Positions 35,282 through 43,626 of a DNA stretch of 64,000 nt are shown here, one piece after another. Source of the DNA: Mucilaginibacter sp. dw_454 (GTDB taxonomy: Bacteria > Bacteroidota > Bacteroidia > Sphingobacteriales > Sphingobacteriaceae); the NCBI RefSeq assembly GCF_018449775.1, contig NZ_JAAVVB010000004.1:248001-312000 (forward strand), given 5' to 3'. The first letter of the stretch is position 1; each line of letters starts with the position of its first letter. The notes under the pieces were generated by a model. That model had not been told where the DNA came from and did not search any database. It worked only from the letters and a program-made list of their open reading frames with translations. Both the position numbers and the translations under genes were made by a program.

Positions 35282-36355
35282 TTATAATTTCACCACCTCA
35301 CCGGTTTTTACCGATTCGTCGCAGGCGAAGGCTATCCGCAAACTATTGATCGCGTCCTCGGTCGGGTGACTCAAGTCGAGATCCTCTTTAATCGCCTTCA
35401 GGAAGAAGCGTTGCTCGCGGTTACACAATTCCTGGTGGTCTGGCTCATCGTGCATATCTATATATTCATCGGGTTTGGTAAACTCGTCGTCTGCATCAAT
35501 GTCGGCATGGTGTACTTTGATCGATTCGGTTTTGGTATGCGAATCTATTGTATCAGACTGCCCAATTTTGGAAGCTTCTTTAGCAACGATCGATACCGCA
35601 CCTTTCGGCCCGAATACGTCCTTAATAAAAAATGCCGTCTCGCTCACCATCGGCCCCCAGCCGGCTTCGTACCAGCCTATCGAGCCATCTTCAAACCTGA
35701 TCTGCAACTGACCATAGTTATAGTTCCAATCAGGAATCTCGTCAGTAAGTCTTGCGCCAATGGCGTTTACCTGTACAGGTTTTGAGCGCGTCATCTGGCA
35801 CATTACATCAATATAGTGTACGGCGCAATCCACAATCGGGCTCAGGCTCTTCATCAGGTTGCGGTGCACGGTCCACATATAACCATGGCTCTGTTGATTC
35901 AAATTCATCCGCATCACTAACGGCTTGCCCATTTGCTGTGCAACTTCAATGAACTTTTCCCAAGAAGGATGGTATCTTAAGATATAACCAACCACCAATT
36001 TCTTTCCGGCCTTTTTTGCCGCCTCAGCTACGCGGACGGCACCCTCAACCGTATCGGCCAATGGCTTTTCTATGAACACGTGACAGCCATTTTCAAAAGC
36101 CTTGATAGCAAATTCTTCGTGCGTGTCCGGGTAGGTTGAAATACAAACCGCATCGGGTTTAGTGGCTGCCAGCGCTTCGTCGTAATCTGTATATAAGGCA
36201 TAGCCACCGCCCAATTTTTCATTCAGCACCACTTTGCTGTTGCCCGTTGATACGAGACCGCAAATTTCAAATCCATCCAGGTTATGGTAGGCAGTGGCGT
36301 GCGAGGCACCCATATTACCGCAGCCTACTACTAATACTTTTATATTTTCAGACAT
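35282..36355 (-). CDS. Gfo/Idh/MocA family oxidoreductase
   Basis: The 357-residue protein has the N-terminal NAD(P) Rossmann motif VLVVGCGNMGASHA (about 6-19) and the family EKP motif (FIEKPLADT, Lys about 96). The C-terminal alpha/beta domain carries substrate-binding His and Asp residues (CAVHYIDVMCQ). There is no signal peptide, so it is cytoplasmic, unlike the Tat-exported relative at 39897. These enzymes oxidise or reduce hydroxyl groups on sugars and inositols. Location next to a DUF1080 protein and a permease suggests a role in glycoside 3-oxidation or a related sugar pathway. Confidence 0.92.
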   Translation of the reverse strand: MSENIKVLVVGCGNMGASHATAYHNLDGFEICGLVSTGNSKVVLNEKLGGGYALYTDYDEALAATKPDAVCISTYPDTHEEFAIKAFENGCHVFIEKPLADTVEGAVRVAEAAKKAGKKLVVGYILRYHPSWEKFIEVAQQMGKPLVMRMNLNQQSHGYMWTVHRNLMKSLSPIVDCAVHYIDVMCQMTRSKPVQVNAIGARLTDEIPDWNYNYGQLQIRFEDGSIGWYEAGWGPMVSETAFFIKDVFGPKGAVSIVAKEASKIGQSDTIDSHTKTESIKVHHADIDADDEFTKPDEYIDMHDEPDHQELCNREQRFFLKAIKEDLDLSHPTEDAINSLRIAFACDESVKTGEVVKL

Positions 36356-36362
36356 ATATAAC

Positions 36363-36484
36363 CACCCCCTCTATCCCGATAGCTATCGGGACTCCCCCGG
36401 TAAGGGAGAATTTTGTTTTTGTTATTTATTATTGAATTTTTATTAAAAGCCCTTCCGCCTGTTGGCGGAGAGGGTTGGGTCGGG
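36363..36484. repeat. Intergenic hairpin-rich repeat
   Basis: It contains the perfect 16-nt palindrome CCCGATAGCTATCGGG (36375-36390). A second hairpin CCGCC-tgtt-GGCGG follows within a CCCTTCCGCC...GGCGGAGAGGG context. The second part resembles the element at 3550-3643. Confidence 0.65.
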
Positions 36485-36485
36485 T

Positions 36486-39400
36486 CTACTTCAAATCCTT
36501 CACCCTGATATTTCTAAAATACACCACGTCACCATGACCTAAAAAGCCAATGTGCCCGCTGTCGCGTTGCAGGCCGGGGTGCGGTTTGCCGTCGGCGGCG
36601 CCGTTTTTTCGGGCGTCGGTAATATCGGCATCATTGATCAGCGTGCCATTTAGAATCACTTTAATCTTCGGACCTTTTACAATTACCTCTTCATAGTTCC
36701 ACTCGCCCACAGGTTTCAGGAAACCGCGTTTGGCGGGAATAGTGCCATAAACCGAGCCATGATATTGATACACATGCAAATCTTTATACTGCGGCGCTTC
36801 ATTATCCAATATCTGCAATTCCATTCCCGTGTAAGCCGCATCGCCTTCTAAAGGTGCGCGGATGCCCAAACCATTGTTAGCGCCCGGCGTCAGCTTAAAT
36901 TCAAATCTAAACACAAAATCGCTATACTCCTCTTTGGTATACAAATTACCGCCGTTGACTTTACCTGGTCTGGGGTGGATCACGATATCGCCATCCTCGG
37001 TAGTATAATCAACGGTATTGCCAATCCAGTTAAACATATTGGTTCCGTCGAATAATACTTTAAAGCCGTCTTTCTTTTCTTCATCACTCAGCTCAAACGG
37101 CTTCACTTGCGGCAGTTCTTTAACGTACAGATCGCGATAAGCAACCGGCGAGCCATGAGCCTGCAGCTCAATTTGTTCTATCGGGAAGATCGGCTGTTTG
37201 CGGTCCCAGTAATTTTCCAATATCACGTTATCGGTAACCAACTGGCCATTCAGATAAACCGTTACGCGGTCGCCTTTCATAATGATGTGGAAAGTGTTCC
37301 ATTCGTCCAGTTTATTATCGGCAACTTTAAGCGGCTTGCTTTCGTTAACCTGGTTGTTATATAAACCACCCGAGCCTACCTGTGCACCGGCATTGTGCCG
37401 GGTGGTATCCCAGATCTGCACCTGCGGCGACCCACGCAGATAAATGCCCGCATCACCCTCTCCTTTATGATCGTTAATAATCTTCCAGTCCACATACATT
37501 TCAAAGTCGCCGTACTTCTTAACCGTACACAGGTTTTGAAATCCTTTGCCTTCAAATAGCAACTCACCATTCACCACTTTCCAATCGTTTTTAGCTTCGC
37601 CGTCGGCTTTGGCCTGCGCAGTGGCCAGGGTACTGGCATCCATGGCGGCGCGTTTTATCGGATTTTCAACCAATCCTTTCCAGCCGGTCAGGTCGGTACC
37701 GTTAAACATCGATACAAAGCCTTCACCCGGTTTCATAGCGGCTAGGTATTTGTTAACGTTATCTCTTTGTCGATTGCTCACCCAGGGAGCCGCTTTGGTT
37801 AGGAAACCTTTGATCATGTCGCCATCGTATTCGCCGGCTAAAGCAACCTTTACCAACGTGGTAGACGCTTGCTCTTTCAAATCGGCATCATCCAGGTATT
37901 TAGCGGCAAAGATGATGGTATTAAAACATTTGGCATCGACAGCGTTGGCTAAGATCTGTTTCTTTTGGTCGACGGTTTGCGCGGCGGTCATGGCCTCGCG
38001 CAGCAATAATAAGCGTTGCTCTGCCGGTACATCAGCCTGTTGACTCACCTGGTTTAAATAGCCGGTTATAGCCAGGTTAAGCAACTCCGCATCTTTCTCC
38101 TGGTGCGCTATTTTATTGAGTGGGCGAATAGCACCGCTATTGGCCCAGACAGCCAGTGCACCAAGCACCGCTTTCTTAGTATTAGCATCGCCAGAATTAT
38201 AAGCTTCTGTCACTATTTTCAATGACTTATCGCCACCCAAATTTGCTAATATTTTATAATAGGCAGACTTGCTATTTTTCGGAGCCGATGACATCTGCTG
38301 CAAAACCGAATCAGTTTCCTGCGCTTTGTTATCGGCACGGATAGTTACCGCAATGATAGCATCCTGTACGGCAGCTTGCTCATCCCCGCTTGTTTCGTTG
38401 AGTAACGTAAACAGCTGCGATAAATTTTGTGAGGCTGATACACTTCTTAATGCAGAAAATGCAGCCGATTTAGTATGCGCGTTACTACTTTTCAACTGTA
38501 CAAAAACCGCGTTAAACTGGCCATTAGCGGCACGGGTATCCAAGATCCCAATCAAGGCAACCTGAACGGTTTGTTTCGCAGATGGAATTGCAGCTGCAAC
38601 TTGTTGCGTAACCGTTGAACCTTTCATATGGCTGATGACTTCGACAATGTTATCGATATCATCAGAGCTGCTGGTGTTCATCAGTTTAATCAATGAACCA
38701 AGCACCTGCTCCTGCCCAATATTTACCGAGGCTTTAATGGCTGCCAGTTTTACATCAGGGCTTTTGCTTTGATATAGAGCAAGTATAGCAGGCAATGCCG
38801 CTTTATTAGCGGTTTGACCCAGCATGTATAAAATATCCACTTTCACCGCATCGTTAACTATAGCTAACTTCTTTGTCCAAAGCGACACGGTTGCCGCATT
38901 AACATAAGGCAAGGCAAATCTTAAAGCTGCCGCGCGATATTCGGCATTGGCGTCAGTTGCGGCGGTTAGCAATAACGCTTGTTTATTGGAGCCTGCTTCT
39001 AACAAGATTTTCATGGCGTTGATGCGCACATTCACCAGGTCGTTTGCTTTGGCTTTAGTTAATAAACTAGTCGCATTTTTTTGGGCGATGAGTTTGTTGC
39101 CGTTTCTCAACAATTGTTCCGTATAGATCAGGTATAATTTAGTGGCATTGGTGCTTTCGTATTTATAACCACTTTTTGCTGCCGCGGATGCCAGCACCAT
39201 TTCTGATGACGGATCGCCAATTTGCGAGAGCGTGTAGTAACAAACTTTAGCCAGCACTGCATCGCCGGTCACCGCCAGTTTATTAATAGCCGGAGCAGCT
39301 GCCTTATAACGCAAATTACCCAACGCTTCTATAACCGAAAGCTTCACGCCGTCGTTTGCCTTGGGTAATGCCGTTAACAAAGCAGCTTTTGATGCAGGCG

Positions 39401-39878
39401 AATTTATTTTAACCAAAGCCCTGCAAGCCGCGTCTGCCAGTTCAGCGGCAGCATCTGATGCCTCGGTATTACTCAGGTATCCGGCTAAACAAGCAACAGC
39501 ATCATCACGGCCAACCAAATCAAACTGACTAATGATAAATTGTTTACTCTGCTCGTCCATTAATTTAGGCAGGGCCTTGATGTAAGCGGCAACGCTCATC
39601 TTGCGTAAGTTCTCATTACCGGTTTGTGCAGCATAGGCAGTAAAGCCGCTCACCGTATATTGTATAGCTGCATTAGTTGGTGTGCCGGGTGCTTTAAGGC
39701 CGCTGATCAGGTCTACGTAACCATCCTCGCCCAGATCAATTACATTGGCCAGATCCTTTTTAAGTGTGGCAGCATTATCAGCCGGCATAGCGGCCAATAC
39801 CGTTGCTGCCTTTTTATCCTGTGCCCAAACGGTGGTTTGCAGCGCGGTTACTATGAATAGAATGTATATTTTTTTCAT
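36486..39878 (-). CDS. HEAT-repeat protein with two C-terminal DUF1080 (3-keto-disaccharide hydrolase-like) domains
   Basis: The 1130-residue protein has a signal peptide (ALQTTVWAQ). About 650 residues of helical HEAT-like repeats follow, for example AAAPAINKLAVTGDAVLAKV. Two DUF1080 beta-jelly-roll domains start near residues 716 (FVSMFNGTDLTGWKG) and 938 (KVLFDGTNMFNWIG). DUF1080 proteins have been linked to hydrolysis or hydration of 3-keto-glycosides. It lies 18 nt downstream of a Tat-exported Gfo/Idh dehydrogenase and about 130 nt upstream of a second one, all on the same strand. This fits a periplasmic pathway in which a glycoside is oxidised at C3 and then cleaved. The HEAT array may serve as a scaffold. 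Confidence 0.9.
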   Translation of the reverse strand: MKKIYILFIVTALQTTVWAQDKKAATVLAAMPADNAATLKKDLANVIDLGEDGYVDLISGLKAPGTPTNAAIQYTVSGFTAYAAQTGNENLRKMSVAAYIKALPKLMDEQSKQFIISQFDLVGRDDAVACLAGYLSNTEASDAAAELADAACRALVKINSPASKAALLTALPKANDGVKLSVIEALGNLRYKAAAPAINKLAVTGDAVLAKVCYYTLSQIGDPSSEMVLASAAAKSGYKYESTNATKLYLIYTEQLLRNGNKLIAQKNATSLLTKAKANDLVNVRINAMKILLEAGSNKQALLLTAATDANAEYRAAALRFALPYVNAATVSLWTKKLAIVNDAVKVDILYMLGQTANKAALPAILALYQSKSPDVKLAAIKASVNIGQEQVLGSLIKLMNTSSSDDIDNIVEVISHMKGSTVTQQVAAAIPSAKQTVQVALIGILDTRAANGQFNAVFVQLKSSNAHTKSAAFSALRSVSASQNLSQLFTLLNETSGDEQAAVQDAIIAVTIRADNKAQETDSVLQQMSSAPKNSKSAYYKILANLGGDKSLKIVTEAYNSGDANTKKAVLGALAVWANSGAIRPLNKIAHQEKDAELLNLAITGYLNQVSQQADVPAEQRLLLLREAMTAAQTVDQKKQILANAVDAKCFNTIIFAAKYLDDADLKEQASTTLVKVALAGEYDGDMIKGFLTKAAPWVSNRQRDNVNKYLAAMKPGEGFVSMFNGTDLTGWKGLVENPIKRAAMDASTLATAQAKADGEAKNDWKVVNGELLFEGKGFQNLCTVKKYGDFEMYVDWKIINDHKGEGDAGIYLRGSPQVQIWDTTRHNAGAQVGSGGLYNNQVNESKPLKVADNKLDEWNTFHIIMKGDRVTVYLNGQLVTDNVILENYWDRKQPIFPIEQIELQAHGSPVAYRDLYVKELPQVKPFELSDEEKKDGFKVLFDGTNMFNWIGNTVDYTTEDGDIVIHPRPGKVNGGNLYTKEEYSDFVFRFEFKLTPGANNGLGIRAPLEGDAAYTGMELQILDNEAPQYKDLHVYQYHGSVYGTIPAKRGFLKPVGEWNYEEVIVKGPKIKVILNGTLINDADITDARKNGAADGKPHPGLQRDSGHIGFLGHGDVVYFRNIRVKDLK

Positions 39879-39896
39879 ATTTACAATAGCTAACGG

Positions 39897-41177
39897 TTAA
39901 ATACTGTAAGGTGCGCGCATGGCCGGATTCATCAACCGGTTGGCAGCCTCATCATCAATAAACTCTAATTTAACCGGGTCGAATTTTAAGGAACGGCCCA
40001 GCTTCAAGGCAATCATCCCCATGTTGACTATCGTACATGAGCGGAAAGCGTTCTCCTCGTTCAAGGTAAATTTCTGGCGTGTTTTAACCGAGTCGGTAAA
40101 GGTGGTCATCTGCGCCGGCGGATCTGGAAACTGTGCAAGCTTACGCTCCAGGTCCGGAATATCCGACTTAAAGCCCGGGTACAGTTTCCCTTTCGGCCCT
40201 TGAATATAAGGCGTACCATCATCCTTGCCCTCACCATCTAAAATAATCTGGCAGCCATCGGCATACGTATAAGTTATCCTTCTCCAGGTGCCCACAGCAT
40301 CCGGGTGTTGTTGCGGTGCATCCACCTCTACCGATATTGGGCTGGTATCATCCTTACCCAAAAAGTATTGTACCGGGTCCATATAATGCTGGCCCATATC
40401 GCTCAGGCCGCCACCATCATAATCCCAGTAACCCCTAAAAGTTTGGTGCACCCTGTGCGGGTGGTAAGGTTTGTATTGCGCCGGGCCAAGCCAGGTATTG
40501 TAATCCAATTCGGGCGGTACCGGTTGTGGCACCAGGTTCTCTTGCCCTACCCAATAAAATTTCCAGTCGTACCCGGTGTATTTGCCTATGGTAACCTTTA
40601 AGGGCCATCCCAGCAAACCGCTGTCTACCAATTTTTTGATCGGCTTTGTGGTGGTGCCCATCCCGTAAAAAACATCTTTATACCTGAACCAAGTATTGAT
40701 CCGGAACATACGGCCATTGGCCTGCACGGCTTCTTTAACCCGTTTACCCTCGCCAATAGTGTGCGTCATGGGCTTTTCGCACCAAACATCTTTACCTGCG
40801 TTTAGTGCATCCACAGAAATAATGCCGTGCCAGTGCGGTGGCGTAGCAATATGCACAATATCAACCTCGGGCAGCCTGATCAGTTCGCGATAGTCGGTAA
40901 AGGTTTTAACGCCTTTGTCCAGCATGCCTGCAACTTCCGAGAGGTGTTTGGTGTCTACGTCGCAAATAGCAACTACCTGCGTATCTTCGTAAGGAATGTG
41001 ATTACGGCCCATGCCACCAACGCCAATAATAGCTTTGGTTAGCTTATCGCTGGGCGCAATGTATTTGGTTCCGCCTAAAACATAACGGGGCACAATGCTA
41101 AAAGCAGCCACGCCGACCGCCGATTTTTTGATAAAGTCTCTCCGCGAATTTGGTTTTTGTTTATTGGTCAGGCTCAT
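39897..41177 (-). CDS. Tat-exported Gfo/Idh/MocA family oxidoreductase
   Basis: From the ATG at 41177 the protein has 426 residues. This start is chosen because it opens a twin-arginine signal (NSRRDFIKKSAVGVAAFSI); the frame is open 35 codons further upstream but with no leader sense. The NAD(P)-binding motif is IIGVGGMGRNH, and the EKP motif appears as VWCEKPMTHT. A C-terminal domain typical of Bacteroidota sugar dehydrogenases follows (DYNTWLGPAQYKPYHPHRVH). The cofactor is bound before Tat export. It is likely a periplasmic glycoside 3-dehydrogenase, given its DUF1080 neighbour, but the substrate is inferred only. Confidence 0.92.
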   Translation of the reverse strand: MSLTNKQKPNSRRDFIKKSAVGVAAFSIVPRYVLGGTKYIAPSDKLTKAIIGVGGMGRNHIPYEDTQVVAICDVDTKHLSEVAGMLDKGVKTFTDYRELIRLPEVDIVHIATPPHWHGIISVDALNAGKDVWCEKPMTHTIGEGKRVKEAVQANGRMFRINTWFRYKDVFYGMGTTTKPIKKLVDSGLLGWPLKVTIGKYTGYDWKFYWVGQENLVPQPVPPELDYNTWLGPAQYKPYHPHRVHQTFRGYWDYDGGGLSDMGQHYMDPVQYFLGKDDTSPISVEVDAPQQHPDAVGTWRRITYTYADGCQIILDGEGKDDGTPYIQGPKGKLYPGFKSDIPDLERKLAQFPDPPAQMTTFTDSVKTRQKFTLNEENAFRSCTIVNMGMIALKLGRSLKFDPVKLEFIDDEAANRLMNPAMRAPYSI

Positions 41178-41301
41178 AATTACTTGTTTATACAAGGTTG
41201 AATTTAAGCAGCTTTTACCAACATTGCAACAGCACCTATTTTTATTTTGGGCGGATGATGATATATTTACCAAATCTGCCAATCAATTTATACACATAAC
41301 C

Positions 41302-42531
41302 ATGACAGCAACCATCCGCGTAAAACTATCCACCATGATGTTTCTCCAGTTTTTTATCTGGGGCGTATGGTTTGTAACCATGGGGACCTACCTGAGTAAA
41401 AACCTGCATGCTACCGGCGTGCAGAATGCTACGGCATATGCAACCCAGGCACTGGGCGCTATCATCGCCCCTATTTTTATCGGGTTTATAGCCGACAAAT
41501 ATTTTTCGGCACAAAAAATACTGGGCGTTTTACATATCGCAGGGGCTGTGTTAATGTATTTTGTGAGCAAGGCCCCAAATTTCGACAGTTTTTATCCCTT
41601 CATATTATTGTACATGATTATTTACATGCCTACACTGGCTTTGGTAAATACGGTATCATTTAAACAAATGCTGAACCCAAGCAAGGAGTTTCCACCAATC
41701 CGTACTTTCGGCACCATTGGCTGGATCATTGCCGGATTACTAATTGGCTGGCTGGGTTGGGAACAGAGCAACTCCCTGGCTTTAACTTTCACTGCCGCTG
41801 CCGGGGCCTCTTTGGTTCTGGGTTTGCTGGCATTTACATTGCCTGATACCCCTCCGGCTAAAAAGGGACAAAAAACATCATTGTATGACACTTTGGGTTT
41901 GGAAGCGATTGGCCTGTTGAAGAAAAGATCTTTCCTGATATTCTTCATTGCATCGGTAAGTATTTGTATCCCATTGGCATTTTACTACAACTTCACTAAT
42001 CCGTTTTTAAACGAGGTGGGGGTTAAAAAAGCAGCGGCTATTCAATCTATCGCGCAGTTTTCTGAACTGTTCTTCATGATAGCCATGCCATTCTTTTTTG
42101 TACGATTAGGCATCAAAAAAATGCTGGCCATGGCCATGTTAGCCTGGGGACTGCGTTACGTAATGTTTGCTTTTGGCAATGCCGATCATAATTACTGGAT
42201 GCTATTGGGCGGTATCATCATTCACGGCGTATGTTATGATTTCTTCTTCGTGGCCGGACAAATTTATACCGACAACCTGGCCGGCGAGCGTTATAAAAAC
42301 GCGGCGCAAAGCTTAATCACTTTTGCTACCTATGGTATAGGGATGTTTATTGGCTTTACCATCTCGGGGCCAATAGTTGACAGTTATCAGACCTCGGCAA
42401 CAACGCATAACTGGCAGTCTATCTGGTTAATTCCGGGCGGCATAGCGGTAGTGGTATTGATACTGTTCTTACTATTGTTCAAAGACGATGCACCGGGCAC
42501 TAAAGCTGAAGTAAAGGTACCGGAAGTTTAA
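41302..42531 (+). CDS. Nucleoside/sugar:H+ symporter-like MFS permease (NupG/XapB family)
   Basis: From the ATG at 41302 the protein has 409 residues and about twelve membrane helices. It begins MTATIRVKLSTMMFLQFFIW and has the family segments WGVWFVTMGTYLSKNL and GHVCYDFFF-like (IHGVCYDFFFVAGQIYTDN). An upstream open stretch of 69 codons is dismissed because it overlaps the divergent gene and has no leader character. It is divergent from the Gfo/Idh-DUF1080 genes and shares a 124-nt promoter region with them. Members of this family in Bacteroidota often sit in sugar oxidation clusters, so import of a glycoside or keto-sugar is likely. Confidence 0.9.
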   Translation: MTATIRVKLSTMMFLQFFIWGVWFVTMGTYLSKNLHATGVQNATAYATQALGAIIAPIFIGFIADKYFSAQKILGVLHIAGAVLMYFVSKAPNFDSFYPFILLYMIIYMPTLALVNTVSFKQMLNPSKEFPPIRTFGTIGWIIAGLLIGWLGWEQSNSLALTFTAAAGASLVLGLLAFTLPDTPPAKKGQKTSLYDTLGLEAIGLLKKRSFLIFFIASVSICIPLAFYYNFTNPFLNEVGVKKAAAIQSIAQFSELFFMIAMPFFFVRLGIKKMLAMAMLAWGLRYVMFAFGNADHNYWMLLGGIIIHGVCYDFFFVAGQIYTDNLAGERYKNAAQSLITFATYGIGMFIGFTISGPIVDSYQTSATTHNWQSIWLIPGGIAVVVLILFLLLFKDDAPGTKAEVKVPEV

Positions 42532-42592
42532 ACCGACCTGGCGAGTATATCAAAACGTCACATTTACTAAACACAGACCAATTTTATTATTT

Positions 42593-42600
42593 TAGCTTTG
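42593..42600 (+). promoter_or_regulatory. -7 element (TAGCTTTG) for the Rrf2 gene
   Basis: An exact TAnnTTTG match 74 nt upstream of the ATG at 42675. Confidence 0.5.
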
Positions 42601-42674
42601 TAAGCGAAGATTGAGACTGCATTTTATTCGTTAGTTTCAATCAGCAGGGTGCGGGTCGCAGTCACCGAAGAGAT

Positions 42675-43130
42675 ATGTTATCAAAAAAAGCTAAATACGC
42701 CATTAAGGCGCTCATTTTACTGGGCAAAAACTACAAACAAAGATCGCTGAATGCGGTGCAGATTGCCGACGCGGAGAATATCCCGCAAAGGTATCTGAGA
42801 AGTATTTTGTCTGATTTGAAGATTGGCGGCTATATTTATAGTTTGAAGGGTGTAGATGGTGGTTACTCGCTGCGCGAATCACCCGAAAAAATCACACTGG
42901 ATAAGATCATCCGGCAAATTGACGGCCCCATTGCCCGCATTTCCTGCGCCAGCATTTTCCATTACCATAAATGTGATGAATGCGCCGAAGAAGTCACCTG
43001 CAGCATCCGCGACCTGTTTATTGATATCCGCGAAGCTGATTTTAAAATACTATCTGGCACCAGTATTGCCGATATGATCAGCAAAGAAGGATCATTGGTG
43101 GCGAATCTGTTGTTAAATCAAAAGAAATAA
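42675..43130 (+). CDS. Rrf2 family transcriptional regulator
   Basis: The 151-residue protein has the Rrf2 winged helix (MLSKKAKYAIKALILLGKN, VQIADAENIPQRYLRSILSD) and the wing segment LKGVDGGYSLRESPEKITL. Cysteines lie in the cluster-binding loop region (ISCASIFHYHKCDECAEEVTC), a pattern similar to iron-sulfur Rrf2 sensors such as IscR and NsrR. It could therefore sense iron-sulfur status, NO or redox stress. No iron-sulfur assembly genes are adjacent. The regulon is unknown. Confidence 0.92.
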   Translation: MLSKKAKYAIKALILLGKNYKQRSLNAVQIADAENIPQRYLRSILSDLKIGGYIYSLKGVDGGYSLRESPEKITLDKIIRQIDGPIARISCASIFHYHKCDECAEEVTCSIRDLFIDIREADFKILSGTSIADMISKEGSLVANLLLNQKK

Positions 43131-43152
43131 CGGCTTCATTCAACAGCGCACT

Positions 43153-43262
43153 TTTGTCATCCTGAACGTAGTGAAGGATCTTATAACATTGATAGGTTAG
43201 TAATACCCAGGCGATAAATTTATAGGCGTATAAGATTCTTCGCTGTCGCTCAGAATGACAAA
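43153..43262. repeat. Dispersed inverted-repeat element (TTTGTCAT ... ATGACAAA)
   Basis: Terminal inverted repeats TTTGTCAT (43153-43160) and ATGACAAA (43255-43262) enclose about 94 nt. The adjacent CCTGAACGTAGTGAAGGATC and CTTCGCTGTCGCTCAG segments are the style of Bacteroidota interspersed repeats. There is no coding capacity. Relatives lie at 50098, 57414 and 60632. Confidence 0.7.
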
Positions 43263-43411
43263 TCGAATTTAGCGTCGCTGTCCTCAAAATGCTGCGAAGT
43301 ATCCGTTTTAATACAGTAATTATTCCCAAAAAATGTCAAAATTGAACTACAACCCAAAGTGGTATTGCTTTTGTATGACATAGGTCATCTACTTACATAA
43401 AACATAAAGTC

Positions 43412-43570
43412 ATGAGATCATTATTGTATATTATCGCTGTTATCCTGATCATTGGTTGGGCAATCGGAACTTTTGCTTACGCAGCAGGTGGCTTAATCCA
43501 CATCTTATTGGTTATTGCTATTATTTCTTTAGTGCTGGGTTTCCTGCGCAGAGATACGACAACAATATAA
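43412..43570 (+). CDS. lmo0937-type small membrane protein (DUF5670-like)
   Basis: A 52-residue protein starting MRSLLYIIAVILIIGWAIG and ending FLRRDTTTI, with two membrane helices (about 3-20 and 28-46) joined by TFAYAAGGLIH. This matches the short lmo0937/DUF5670 proteins, which are widespread and often stress-induced; their role is unknown. A strong terminator follows 17 nt after the stop. It stands alone between the Rrf2 gene and the DHA2 exporter. Confidence 0.8.
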   Translation: MRSLLYIIAVILIIGWAIGTFAYAAGGLIHILLVIAIISLVLGFLRRDTTTI

Positions 43571-43586
43571 CGCAATCACCCAAACT

Positions 43587-43622
43587 AAAGAACCCGGCTT
43601 GTTGTTCAAGCCGGGTTCTTTT
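43587..43622. terminator. Strong rho-independent terminator
   Basis: AAAGAACCCGGCTT and AAGCCGGGTTCTTT form a 14-bp stem around a 7-nt loop, with A and T runs on both sides. It serves the small plus-strand gene and the DHA2 exporter on the minus strand. Confidence 0.9.
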
Positions 43623-43626
43623 GTTT

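Noticed and set aside
41095..41301. 69-codon N-terminal extension of the NupG-like permease
   Set aside because: It runs antisense over the start and Tat signal of the divergent dehydrogenase and has no leader character; the ATG at 41302 starts the first membrane helix correctly.
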